From Leptodontidium sp. MPI-SDFR-AT-0119 (lineage: Eukaryota; Ascomycota; Leotiomycetes; Helotiales; Leptodontidiaceae), in NCBI GenBank assembly GCA_020726505.1, contig JAHLEZ010000022.1, forward strand, positions 186,001 through 250,000: a DNA stretch of 64,000 nucleotides, written 5' to 3'. A model generated the notes under the pieces. It searched no databases and was not told where the DNA came from. It saw only the letters and a list, made by a program, of their open reading frames with translations. This document shows positions 11,232 to 22,490 of the stretch, piece after piece. The position numbers and the translations under genes are program-made. Positions within the stretch are counted from its first letter, which is position 1. Each line of letters starts with the position of its first letter.

Positions 11232-11462
11232 ATGACAGCTGCGTTAAATTTACACAGAGGATCCGAGGGAGCCCCAGCACATATTTGTCTACAAGACGAA
11301 GACATACTATGTCAGGCAGCCGAAGTGACGTTTGATACCGACAGTATTACTGGACTTTGTCCTAGTCTAGGTATTCTAAAAGGTGGCCTCCGATCTGGTT
11401 TACACTTGACTTGCAGGCGTGTCCAGTTTTTTAATACTCACGGTCATCTTCCTTTTATCTAA
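11232..11462 (+). pseudogene. Short protein remnant, possible distant relative of the 53889-58163 AT-hook protein
   Basis: A 76-codon open stretch contains VTFDTDSITGLCPSLG at about 11325-11372. The AT-hook protein at 53889 has MAFDIDSTCCFPSSLG at residues ~497-512. Aligned without gaps, both share F-D-x-D-S, S-L-G and a Gly six residues later, with conservative changes between. The flank beyond the TIR element (12345-12400) reads FNDDFQTWIDQVHL in one frame, which could match the HSTYLSKQDQELWYDAI segment of the same protein. The similarity is short and the family link is inference. It may equally be an unrelated open stretch. Confidence 0.35.
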
Positions 11463-11528
11463 AATCAGTTCACGAGATCCACACTATACCCTAACTCGGT
11501 TGATCGGTTTTGAAGATGCCTCACTGTA

Positions 11529-11588
11529 ACGTCCCACCCCCCCCTTCCGGCCACCCCTACATTCCGGCCACCCTTTTACACCAAAAAC
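11529..11588 (+). repeat. Left TIR of the MITE-like element
   Basis: Reads ACGTCCCACC then a C-run, CTTCCGGCCACCC twice, and TTTTACACCAAAA. The second CCGGCCACCC is the 17-bp duplication absent from the other end. Confidence 0.8.
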
Positions 11589-12257
11589 AGCGTTTTTGAG
11601 GTATTAATATCTTTACAACGAATTAATAAAATTTTATAACTTTTTTATATTTATATTTATTAGCTCTTATAGACTAAGTTTATAAGAGCAAATGTAATTT
11701 GAATCATAAATTATTACATAATATTAAATTCAAGTTTTTACATACAAAAAACGTCAAAAATCACTTACTAATAACTTCTTAAACAATTAATACAATCATA
11801 TAAAACTTGAAACATATAAAGATTAGATAGAAATCTCGAAGTTATAAAAGTTTTAAAGTAATTGTATTAGTAGTTACTTTTTTATTAAGTAATTCATTTC
11901 TCCTATACAAATTTTTTATATAGTGCTTTATATTTCACTTAATTATTGAACTATTACTAATAGAATTAACTTCAAACTTAGGAATCCTAAATTATTATAC
12001 GAAATATACCTTTATTTCGAGTTTCAAGTTTTTATATTAATAATAAAGAAAGTTATTAAAAAACTAAGAAAAATCATTTTTGTACCAAATTTGTATGAGA
12101 GAAAATTTTTGAACTTTAAATACTTTGTTTGTAATATGACGTAATACGAAATGATTAAAATTATTATTTTCTAAAAGACTTTGTAAGAAATATTCCAAAA
12201 CTTAAATTTTAGCTTATTTCATTAATAAATGATAGAGATATTAACTATTCAAAGTGA

Positions 12258-12301
12258 TGAGTTTTGGTGTAAAAGGGTGGCCGGAAGGGGGGGTGGGACG
12301 T
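12258..12301 (-). repeat. Right TIR of the MITE-like element
   Basis: Inverted copy of the left end with a single CCGGCCACCC unit and a shorter C-run. Ends GGGACGT before TA. Confidence 0.8.
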
Positions 12302-12303
12302 TA

Positions 12304-12844
12304 CCTCCTCCTTCCCCGTCTCTACCAAGAAGGTCAGCAGAGTAGCCACTTGTTTAATGATGACTTCCAGACGTGGATAGACCAAGTTCACCTCAGCTAT
12401 ATACCGTCATCATGACACCAGTCAGCTTTAACAAAACCCCTAGAGATATGACTACGGAAAGTGCAACTCGAGTGCTCGTGGAGTTGAGGTCTCGGAAGGT
12501 AGATTCCCTGTTCGTGAGTAGCGGATCATGTATTTTCTCCCACTAGACCAATTAAATACGGTTTAGGAGATGAATCAAGAGACTATCGAGTAGCCTAGTT
12601 TATAGTAATTCCTTAGACTTTGCACCGGAGTAGATACCTGATTCGCTACCGGAAACTTCTAGATCGATTACTGTAAAACTCACTAAGATGTAGTAATAAC
12701 CGCCGGAGAGTTTATTAATATTAAAAGCCCCTAGTTAAACTCCGGCGATTATTACCTTCCTTACAACTATTACCGCAAATCTGAGCTATGACTGTTATGT
12801 CATGGGGATATGCTAAACATCACCCTATTAAAAAAAGGCGCAAT
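12304..12844. other. Unclassified DNA between the MITE and a broken reading frame
   Basis: GC content is close to normal in the first half. Apart from the short FNDDFQTWIDQVHL-coding stretch near 12345-12400 noted with the 11232 remnant, I see no supported feature. Confidence 0.35.
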
Positions 12845-13149
12845 AAACGAAGTCAAATCATATTACTAAACGTTATAGCAAAAGAATCGCTATTCGATAA
12901 GCGATTCGTCTTTCCTTTTAGTTGTATGGCCAACGGTTCCGAAGAATAGAATGTGATAGTAGAAGATATTCCGCGCTTGTTCGGGGATCCGAATAGTTGT
13001 GTAAAGATTATAAGTCGTGTGAGGCATATAAGATTTATCCCTTTCGAACGTTGTAGTATAGAAGTGGAGCCTCTTGGAGGTGCTCTCAAAGTGGTGATTG
13101 AGTTGTCTGATTCTGTAAAGGAGGCTCGTAGGGAGCAACTGTATATGTA

Positions 13150-13184
13150 CGTAAGGGGGTCTCAAGTGGGTCTCGCCCACCCCC
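13150..13184 (+). repeat. Tc1 element left TIR
   Basis: Starts CGTAAGGGGGTCTCAAG and continues TGGGTCTCGCCCACC. Inverted copy at 14364-14398 with a few mismatches. Confidence 0.85.
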
Positions 13185-13223
13185 CTGTTTCTGCCGGTTT
13201 CTATAGCTATTTACAGTAATGAT

Positions 13224-14264
13224 TTACCATCCTGAAGGTCCTCCTTTTCTTAATCTAACCTTTTCTAGCCTTTGAGGCATAGTATCAATGAACCTATTGA
13301 TTAAATTAATAGAAACCTCGTTGTCCCAAATATCCATCATAGCTGATTTTAAGTCCTCGAGAGTCCAACCGCCGTGAGGATTCCTATTACGAAGCTTTTG
13401 CTTCAAAACCCTCTAAATATTCTCAATCGGATTTAGGTCTAGCGAGCAAGGAGGCCAATCGATTGAGTATATATGGCATTCTACTCTCACAGCATTACAA
13501 AGACCGTGATTTCGAATAGTATCCTTTTTACCGTGAACCCTACTATTATCCTCCACGCAAAAGAAGTCTCTTAGTTGCTCGAATATCTCTTTCAAAGGTC
13601 CTCGCAAGATTTAATCAGTATATTTCTTTTGAGTAAACCCTTTGCCTTCTCCCTCGTAAGATACAAAGTATATCTTCGACTTGTAATTATATCTAATAGC
13701 AGTCCACGCTATAACTAATTTATGACCGGAGTGAAATGTAAATTAGATACAATCGAGTCTCCTTCGTTCCCCTCGTTTTCGTAAAACCTTTCGTCGCCGT
13801 AGAATATCAGTTCGTGTAATTGTCTCATCCGTAAATCGTGCCTTTCTCTAATATTCCTTCGGTCGGTCCCAATTCGCAATTGTAAAAGTCTATCTCTTAA
13901 GCTTATTCGCCTTAGAAATAAACGGTTTATAATCAGGAGAGTGATAGTGATAACCGTATCGTTTGAAGGTATTTTGAAGAGTATTATCACAACAATTGAG
14001 GTGGAATTTCTCACGAATCTGTTTTAAACTATAAATTCGGCGATTATAATGACCTGTAAACCACTTGATTATTTCTTGGACTTGCTCGTTAGAGATCTTC
14101 GGACTCGTACCAAGAGGCTTTACTTGTCGGTCTGGCTTATCGATGAAATATCGTGCTGAAGAACGAGGTATACCGAGCTTACGTGCAGCAGAACGGACTA
14201 AATATCCTTCGTCGAGAAGGGTTTTAAATCGCACTCGAGTTGGGGTCTCATGTGTCCAAGGCAT
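13224..14264 (-). pseudogene. Tc1-family transposase (HTH plus DDE_3) pseudogene
   Basis: One frame runs from ATG 14264 (MPWTHETPTRVR) to TAA 13224, 346 codons, the usual length for impala-type transposases. An N-terminal helix-turn-helix is visible (SAARKLGIPRSSARYF). The catalytic region has FTDET (first Asp), EDNSRVHGKKDT (second Asp) and WPPCSLDLNPIEN (third acidic). In-frame stops lie at about 13887, 13842, 13749, 13611 and 13407: three TAG and two TAA, at positions where Trp or Gln fits. It is therefore inactivated by RIP-type change. Confidence 0.88.
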
Positions 14265-14363
14265 TGTGACGATGTCTACTCTCTACAAATTAGCTAGGAA
14301 CAAACATTAAATCAATGAGGGAGGCATAGGTTCTACGAGCTTCGATGAGTCTCACCGCCTTGC

Positions 14364-14398
14364 AAGGGTGGGCGAGACCCACTTGAAACCCCCTTTCG
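14364..14398 (-). repeat. Tc1 element right TIR
   Basis: Reads GGGTGGGCGAGACCCACTTG and ends CCCCCTTTCG before TA. Inverted copy of the left end. Confidence 0.85.
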
Positions 14399-14724
14399 TA
14401 CAGGAAAAGGGCTGCTGACTCAGCAGAGCCTAGCCTGGGTTAATTAGCCAAGCTATGGCGTAGGCCTGTGCCTGCACGAACAAATGTGAATATGGTAAAC
14501 CTTTGAGAGACTGTGAATCGTGCTTTACAGCCCTCCATCGACATGCGGCAAAGCTTATACTTGGACTGGCGGACTTCAGTCTCGGCATTTCGAAGCGCAC
14601 AGCCTCTAAAAAACCAGTGCATCTCCTCTGTATCATAATAAGGATCATTCCTGGCGAAGACTTGTACGGTTGATCTCTTGCTTATTAAGCAGGCTCGATT
14701 TAGCCTTTTTATCGCGGCGATCAC

Positions 14725-17429
14725 GTAGCGTATAGAAGTGGTTATAGTGGCATATTAGCTCTATTAGACAATTCTTAAGAATATTCCGTTCCGGGATATT
14801 TACCGCGTGATTATAGCTATTAGTGCGTCTTCAACCCAGTCGGCTACTAACTATCAAAGATACGAATTTCTGGGAAACTCAATATTGAAATTTATTATGT
14901 TAACTCAGCTTTTCGTCGATCATGAGAATTAGCACGAGGGTTATCTCTCGGAATATAGGGCTAGACTTGTGTCGAATTCACGTCTGGCGAGGGCAGCTTT
15001 AGATACTGTCCTCGATTCGTTTATTTTAACTAAACCTTTTATAAGCAAGAGATAGACTTACCCACTGATCTCCGAGTTAGAGATCCATTTCGCAGGCAAA
15101 CGAACTGTTTCATCGAAGAGCCTAGCAGATATAGTCGAGGCTCTTATTAGAGCAGCATTCTTAGATGGAGGCTTATTTACCGCGAGAGGATACACACATA
15201 CGTTTTCTCCGCACCCTATCCCTTGTTTTCGGCCCTAGTGCACATCCACGCAATACAAAATTAGTGAACTCACCTATCAATACAATAGTAGAACTACTTA
15301 TTAATCATTAATTTTTAAATAAACCTCTACTCTAAGAAGCCCTAACCCATCCGTCCTATAAAAGGGACACGCTCATAAAGTCCTACTAGAGGCTTAAGTT
15401 CTTAGGCGACGCAGTACTAAATATAATTATCGTCACAGCAATTTTCGAAGAAAACCCAAATTGTTCGCATAAGAATATATCGCAGATTAAGGCAGCGCTA
15501 ATTAATGCCGATCTACTAGTATTCCTCTACTTAGAAGTATCTTTAATATAAGATGCCGTTCATATCTAGCAAAAGGGGGAGAGAACATTCTACGAAGTGA
15601 GAATATGCCTCTAATAATAGTAGGTATTCCAGCAAAAGCAGACGACTTATCCAGGCTATAATAGACAAAGTTAGTGTGAAACTATATATTGTCTAGTAAG
15701 TAAGCTCTCGAGGGTGAATGCCTAGGACTCTAGTGAAATGAACTAGGGCATATGTCTCTATTTTCCCGTCTTTTGATATATTTGTCTAGAACATTGTAAA
15801 AAGCTAAAAGAAGTTGTCTACTAACACAGTAAATGCGCCGGCATCTTAGGAATTAAGGCCCGCAGCAGTAGTCTATATAAAGTCGATCATTTGCGTCTGG
15901 ATCCTCGAGAGCTACAACCCAAAAACTTCTTACATCTTAATACTATGTGCCCGCGAAAATAAATAGACTTAAAACACGTAGCACAAGAAGCGGTTTTAAT
16001 ACTAGTAGTATTGTTTCTGAGTTTTACTCTTCTAAACTGTCTCAAATAAACGAAAGAAAACGCTAGTAATGAAACTCTTCACCTAACATCTTAATAAACG
16101 AGGTGTGGATTAGAGTATCTCTTTATAGCGCTACAGAATATGCCCTGTGAGACTTGTAAGCCTCCTTAAGACAGCCTCCTGCGCTACTAGACTAATTAAT
16201 TCTTCTTCCGCCTAGTGCCCTAACGAGTATACGCAATCTTAGACGGACGGCGTTTTTAATGCCGCAATAATAATATATAAAGGCCGGTTCCGAAACTACT
16301 TCGGCTACTCTAAAGTACGTAACTATTCTGTATTTTCGTTATACTCTAGTTCGAACTCTTGCCTTGCTAATTCTGATTCCTCTTGCGTAAGTCGCCTCTC
16401 TTCCTCGGCCTCCATCCTCATTATAATAAGCTCTTTATCACTGAGAGTCGTCTCTTTATCATTTTCGTTAAATATAAGGTTCCTCTTAAAGCCCTGAACT
16501 TTAACTAGCACTATAACTGGGTTCACTATCTACTACGTCCCTCGAGTAGTCTAGATCCACCTTTTCAAATAGTAACTAGTGCTCGATTCTGTTACAGTTT
16601 TGTCGTATAAAATTTTATGTTCCTTATTAAGATGTTTCCTAGTGCACTAAAATTAGAGGTTTTGTAATAGTGGCATAATGGACATCGGTACCCACGAACA
16701 AAGTCGGGCAGGCATGACAAGGGAGGTGAACCGTCCGCTAAAGGCAGAAGCGCCTCAAGAGTCTGAACTATAGGAAGGAGATGTAACTCTTGAATAATTG
16801 GCTCTCGAATGCTGGCTAGCAGTTGATGACTAACGACTAGGTGTGATTACAGTTGTCCTACAAGTATAGCACTAAGGCAGTAGGTGTAAAGGAGCACGTT
16901 ATACCGCGACAGGTGTATGATTAGATTACAGGCAATAATCTACGTAGGGTTCGCCTTTTAAAAGAGGTTCGTCTAATAAATACTAGTTTTTATCAAAACG
17001 CCCCTAAGGCACCTTGCTTGTTACTATTCTCCAATGAATAAAAATTCAGTAAGAGCTTATATAAGGTATATTTAGACTGAAACACAGGCATGTAGCAGTA
17101 GAATTAAAGGCTAATTTACTATTCTTTCGCTTACTTCCCCAGCGTTATATATCTATAGAGACCGAGGGGCATTCACGGAAGGGGTGTAGTGAATCTACTT
17201 TGAAGCCATTATTTAGAAATAAGATGTTAACTTAAAGAAGGATTCTAATTAAGAGGTTATAAGACAGGAAGCTTGAAAGAACCAGTTTTACAACGCGACG
17301 CAACGCGTGATAATAATGATGATGATGATGAAGGTCTATTCCGCCCGGCTAAGCCTAAAGGGCACTAGTACTATTTACATGGGTTCGATTCCTCCAGTTC
17401 CGCAATAGTCTCGTGACAGCCCCTACGTT
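14725..17429. other. Unclassified, mostly AT-rich DNA
   Basis: No LTR, TIR or recognised protein could be supported. A 67-codon open stretch at 16323-16526 (-) is Glu-rich (EAEEERRLTQEESELARQ) and could be a coiled-coil fragment of unknown origin. A short trinucleotide run (GAT)n lies near 17318-17330. The last bases before LINE-1 read CGCTTTGAATA and may be its target-site copy. Confidence 0.4.
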
Positions 17430-17664
17430 CGCTTTGAATAGTTTTTTTTTGTTCTAGCTTTTTGATTTTATAGTTCGACGTAGTCCCGTGGGTTTATTAG
17501 TAGCAGTGTACTTGGAGATAACTCCTCCAAGTGTTCAACGTCCTATCCTCAGCGGTTAAAGTAAGACCTGCCAAGCCACGAGGGTGCGTGGTGGGCTAGT
17601 TAAGTAAGGGGAGGGACAAACAAAAAGGAAAGGGGGGGGGAGTCTTAATACAAGTCACGCCTAT

Positions 17665-20600
17665 GACGTCTAAGTTACTATGTGTTTAACCTCTTTGTCG
17701 AGTCGGCCTATTACAATAGCGTACTTAATAATAGTTTGTACCGCTTTAATGTCGGGTCTCTAATTCAGCGGGTCAAATAATACTTTCTCTCCTAGATAAT
17801 AAGAGAGGCTACCCCTTCTAGTCTCTATTTACTTTAGTAAGCATTCTCGGTACGTGTCTTACAATAAGTAATTAAAGAGGAAGTGTTTAACTATTTCTCT
17901 TGCCTGTCCGCAAGTACACTAACCTAATTCTACTGCCCCGATATAATATAAATACCCGTTAAGCCGTACTATGCCCGTCCGCAATTGTACTAACACGTTT
18001 ACTTTTCTTCTTCCTAAGGCGTCGTACAAGGTACGAGTGTGTCGCCCTAGTAACGCTATATCTATTTTCTTCAAGTATTTTCTTACCTTATTAAGAAGCG
18101 TGTTACTAATTTGCCTCTTTGCTTTTATTATATTAATAATTATAAATTTAGCGTTAGAAAATAGTTTCTGTAATAATCTGCCTGTCTCGGTGGCCCTTCG
18201 TGCTGCCTTCTTGGCTTCTTTCCCCAGATGAAACTCTTATTGTGTTAAGGCCTATATAAGGAGGACGCAATTATATCCTTCCCTTAGTTCTCTAATTATA
18301 TCGTAGATTCGTATCACGCTAGCCTAACTCGACTATTGTTTTAGTTAGCTTACCACTTATAGCGCCGCCTAGTTACTAGTAACGATTGTAATCTCTCTCC
18401 TCAAGAGGTACGGGGGAAGTCCCTAAATCGCTATTACTATCACTTTAAGCTCGGCAACGTACAGGTTTTATTTTAATCTTAGTCCAAGGGTAATCGCGAA
18501 TATAATAGGCTGCCCATTTAGCATCCTACTATAGGTGTCGAAAATGGCGCCTCTTACACCTACTATGCCTTTCCTCTTCGATAAGCTTGTTACAATATAT
18601 ATGTCGCTAATATAATTAGCCACTTCCGCCGCTCTCTCGTTGTTCGGGTTAATAATTGCCGGTATTCGTGGTTCCCATAAACTAATCGTATATTCTTAAA
18701 TAGTCTCTATAATGTCTATTAGTATATCTTCGTGTACTTAGGCTATCTTCTATAATGGCGATGTGAATCTTCGTAATACCCTAGTGCTAATTCTCGAGAG
18801 CGGATTTGTCTTAGGCAGCGTATAAAGGCCGACCTACAGTTTAATAGCCTAATCTACGTGCCGCTCGCGTACTATTCGTATACTTACTTCTATTTCGGCC
18901 ACAGCGACGGCTACTGTGTAAAATAAGCCTATAATTACTTATACTCTTACCCTTTACACTCTATTTAGTGACGTTATATTAGTAGTTCTATATATATATA
19001 TTTAAATATTAAAGGCGTAGTCGACCACAGGTGCTACTATTGACTCAAAAAGTTGCCTTGCGGTCGAGGGGGACACTATCCGTAACCTCTTTAGTACTAT
19101 GGCGGCTAAGAGACCTTTTGTCGCTACACTCGCGATGTGCTATTTATATCGTAACTTTGAGTTTATAATTACTCCTAAGATCTTAGCGGTCTCCTTCGGC
19201 GTTACTACTTCTCCTTTAATAATTATTAGGGTCGTGCTAGATCGGTTTAAGCATCGAGTAAAATGCACTAAGGTCGTCTTTTCACCCTTAAACGTTACAC
19301 TACTTCGCTTCTCTTAATTAAGCGCCTCGTTAATAATAGCCAAGATCTTATCACGGTTTACATTTACTATTAGTCCTATAACTTATATAATATAATCGTC
19401 CACAAATGCTATTAATCCTCCGCTACTATTGATTCTACGTTAGACTAGATCGGCGTTAAAGAAGAAAAACAGCACCGGCGAGAGCGGGAACCCCTATAGT
19501 AACCCTACTTGCGACAATAATTACCGTTCAGAGACGTAGCCGTTAACTAAGATAATTACTATGCGGTTAAAGCAAAACACATTAATCTATTTAACTAGCT
19601 CTAATGAAATACCTCTTACTATAAGTCTCTACAATAGTCTCTCCTTACATACCCCATTATATACCCCCTTCACATCAAAACTAACAAGACTAAGCACCTT
19701 CTTAGCTTTCTATGCCTTATAAATACTCTCTTATAGAAGTATAAGAGCCTATTTAATTAAACGTTTCTTCTTTGCCCCGAAATAATTCACCGGGAGTAAT
19801 TTAAATATTTTAATCACGTATAATATCCGTTTTACTACTATTAACTTAAGTATTTTACTTAGCGTAAATAATAACAAGATCAGCCTTTACGCTTTTATTA
19901 CTATGTAGTTCCTCTTCTTTAGCTTTTTGAGTAGTATAATTTTAGCGTCTCTTCACTATATAAAGAGCTCGCCGACGTTTAATAATACCTAGAAGAAGAT
20001 AATTACCCTCTCTTTCACTACCGGCCATATTTACTTCTATATTATTACTAGTAGTCCGTTATTACTAAGTGCCTTTTACGACTATACCGCAAACACTCTT
20101 CGCTTTACCTCCTCGACCGAAAGGCGTAGTATTAAAAACGGTGCCCGCTAGGGCCGTAGGCCTTTCTCCTCTATTATTACAGGCAATAGGGGAAAGAAGG
20201 TAGTTAATAACTCTCTCGCTTATTTAGTCTTATTAGTCGTGCTAAATCCGTTTATTCTTACTAAAGGTAGTATCTTATTAAATGTTACGCTCCCGTTAAG
20301 GTTTAAGTACTTCGCCGCTTACTAGATATTTACGTTATTTACGAGGAAATCGTCTTAGTAAATCTTCTTTTACTTGCGGAGTGTCTCGTAGTATTATATA
20401 GCCGTAGCTTAGGCCTGCCTCTCGAGGTTAAGTATTATACGCCCGGCTCGACGTTTAGTCCTAGTTCGACTCCTCTAATATATATAGACTCGACGAAGCT
20501 AAGTCAAGTTTGTCGTCTATTACCTCGTTGCGTACGGTGACGGTTTCGCCTTAAGTGTAAGTGCGTGGACTACTTTTAGTACCGCTATTATTAATCGATC

Positions 20601-21431
20601 TATTTACTACTATATACTACCCCTAAACGAAGTAAAGCGAAGGGAGGAGTTAATCTTAGCTCGTATTTCCTTCTATAGGGCGTTCTTAAAAAGCAGCCTC
20701 TCTTTAATAACCCGCTCCGGGGTAGTAACGTCGAACGTTATCTCGATTACCCTATAATTAAAGCTATATTCAGTCGCGTATATAACACACTTTACTATCA
20801 ATGTTATTAATTCCTCTAAGGCTAGTATCAAGTCGATTGTAGATTCACGGTCACCGCTTTGCCACGTCTTTGTACCTCTCGGGAGTAAGCTATAAAGGGC
20901 GTACTCGCTTATGAGGTCTACGATAACATCGGCTTCTCCTTGTCTATTTTGTGAGACCTTATTTCCCCCCTATAGCTAATTATGTCGGTTGAAATCCCTG
21001 GCAAGTATCACGTCCACTCGAGTGCTAATCTTATTCTATGTTTCCTGGATTACTTAGTGTAAGGTTTTAGTCGCACACAAGAGTGCGTTCGTATCTAGTC
21101 CTTCCACGTATATAGACACTACTAATATCGACCGGTCTAATAGTCGCAAGACGGCGGTAGTAATATCCGACGATTATACCGCTACTTACTTTATTTCGAT
21201 ATCCTTCTAGATCTAAAGTATACTCTAGAACGCCTACCTTTCTTTCCGTTAAACTGTTGGCACTATCTTAGTCTAATTAGAATGCCTTATAAGGGCCGTT
21301 ATTACTTTGTTATTGATTGTCCTTATATACGGCTCAGAAATCGCTAATACTATAAACTCCTTTAGTCGTTTGTCGTTTATTAGATTATATTATATTATTT
21401 CCTACTTTCTCACATTTAGTTAAAGTACTAT
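17665..21431 (-). pseudogene. LINE-1 ORF2 (endonuclease, reverse transcriptase) pseudogene
   Basis: Begins near 21431, where the expected ATG reads ATA. The APE-type endonuclease start reads L-LNVRK and later LAISEPYI (about 21340-21420). The reverse transcriptase is clear at 19390-19530: GFPLSPVLFFFFNADLV followed by GGLIAFVDDYI, with the catalytic Asp pair intact. The C-terminus reads GSLSYYLGEKVLFDP near 17780. Numerous TAA and TAG codons interrupt it. It belongs to the fungal Tad1/I-like LINE group. Confidence 0.8.
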
Positions 21432-21438
21432 AAGTGTT

Positions 21439-22191
21439 CTATTTATAACGAGCGAGATAAAGCACTCGATAATTCTTACTAAACGACTCGTGCGATCTTC
21501 TACAAGGCACGTATTTCAGTATTACCGCTCGGCATTTGCTATAATAGTGCCCTGTTTAGGCACACTTAGCACAAACTTGCGGTTTCGTACAAGAGAACGC
21601 CTTGTGCCCTACTTCTTAACACTTATAATATTATAAGGGACTATACTGGGGCTCGAACACTCTAGTGTAGGCTAACTCTCCGGCAATATAGAAGTATTAA
21701 CCTTGTAATAGTCTCGATACTTCGCTGCCTTTAGTCACGTAAACGACTATTAATCTATATGCCTTTCCGATGTCTTTTCTACTAAGCCATACGATCTTAG
21801 TAATATAAGCGTCATTCTCCTTTCTAAGGGTCTCTGTGACCCCCGGTAGAACCTTTCCATCCTAATCAAGAATAGCTCTTTAATTAGCATTGTCTACTTT
21901 TATAGGATATAGTTAATCCCGTAGCACCTTAACCCCTATTACTACCGTTTTCTCTATTACTTTCTTAACCTTTTGAAGTTCGGCTTTATTTTTATACGTT
22001 ACTTTAATGCGATTATAGTTCTTAGCGTCTTTAATCACTGTAACGTAACGCTAATATTCCTGCCCTTTTATAATACGAATCTCCTCCTTAATCGCCTTTC
22101 TAATTACTCCGAGTTATGCCTTACTCCTCTCTTTCTCGCCTACTCTCGATGTGTTAATCGTGTAATATAATATATCGGTTATCCTTAATAG
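21439..22191 (-). pseudogene. LINE-1 ORF1, 3' part with CCHC zinc knuckles
   Basis: Continues ORF1 beyond Gypsy B: ITDILYYTINTSRVGEKE, then an RRM-like middle region, and a C-terminal zinc-knuckle array near 21470-21610 (text around VGHKAFSC, then QVCAKCA and TGHYYSKC). Ends at TAG 21439. Some knuckle cysteines are lost to stops or substitutions. ORF1 protein would bind element RNA in the retrotransposition particle. Confidence 0.75.
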
Positions 22192-22471
22192 TGTGGGAGG
22201 GACGAATCCCAATCCACACAACAAGAGGGTAGCATGTAGCGAGCCACCGGAGGAGATTCTAGGCTCTATAAATAACAGATCAATTAAATCTAAAGATATC
22301 ACATATCTAGAGAGTACGAATCGGCAAAGGAGGGGAGGGAAAAGGTTCTAATAAATAGAATATATCTAGTATTACGTTCTTGACGTTCTGTAGTCAAGTG
22401 TTGGCTCCTTATATATGCGAAGGACCAGCGCAGTCATGTGACAAAAGAAATCAGGGGCTGTCCCCACCACA
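22192..22471 (-). repeat. Gypsy B 3' LTR (280 bp)
   Basis: On the plus strand starts TGTGGGAGGGACG and ends TCCCCACCACA. Retains more G and C than the other LTR copies, so it is less RIP-affected. Confidence 0.9.
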
Positions 22472-22490
22472 TACGTCCCCCCCTTCAAAG
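22472..22490 (-). other. Gypsy B polypurine tract
   Basis: On the minus strand a purine run TTTGAAGGGGGGGACG ends directly at the 3' LTR. This is the expected primer site for plus-strand DNA synthesis. Confidence 0.7.

Larger units (their letters stand above)
11529..12301. mobile_element. MITE-like element with long TIRs and TA target duplication (773 bp)
   Basis: The ends are inverted copies starting ACGTCCCACCCCCC and running through CTTCCGGCCACCC and TTTTACACCAAAA. TA flanks both sides (11527-11528 and 12302-12303), as in Tc1/mariner elements. The left end carries an extra 17-bp duplication (CTACATTCCGGCCACCC). The interior is AT-rich with no coding potential, so it depends on a transposase elsewhere. 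The impala-like transposon nearby has different TIRs and is not its obvious source. Confidence 0.8.
13150..14398 (-). mobile_element. Tc1/mariner element, impala/Fot-like (1249 bp)
   Basis: Bounded by TIRs of about 35 bp (13150-13184 and 14364-14398) and flanked by TA on both sides (13148-13149, 14399-14400). It encodes a DDE transposase on the minus strand. Size and layout match impala-type elements of filamentous fungi. Five in-frame stops make it inactive. Confidence 0.9.
12845..14720 (+). pseudogene. Unidentified reading frame split by the Tc1 element
   Basis: One plus-strand frame is largely open from about 12875, runs into the left Tc1 flank (FERCSIEVEPLGGALKVV and IELSDSVKEARREQLYMY text) and, after removing 13150-14400, continues in the same frame as RKRAADSAEPSLG, then LAKLWRRPVPARTNV and beyond to about 14700. 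The removed length (1251 nt) is divisible by three. A few stops (TAG, TAA, TGA) interrupt it. I do not recognise the protein. It may be a host gene or another element's ORF that was hit by the Tc1 insertion and then decayed. Frame continuity is what I see; coding status is inference. Confidence 0.45.

Noticed and set aside
12953..13219. 88-codon plus-strand open stretch as a separate gene
   Set aside because: It has no ATG at its start and its last third is the Tc1 TIR and element end; better read as part of a longer frame broken by the insertion.
13890..14310. Plus-strand open stretch 14065-14310 and the off-frame minus stretch 13715-14014
   Set aside because: They overlap the Tc1 transposase frame, which carries clear HTH and DDE motifs.
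17325..17410. tRNA-like stretch with GGTTCGATTCC (T-loop consensus)
   Set aside because: The flanking bases do not give a five-pair T stem, and I could not form an acceptor stem or a convincing anticodon arm.
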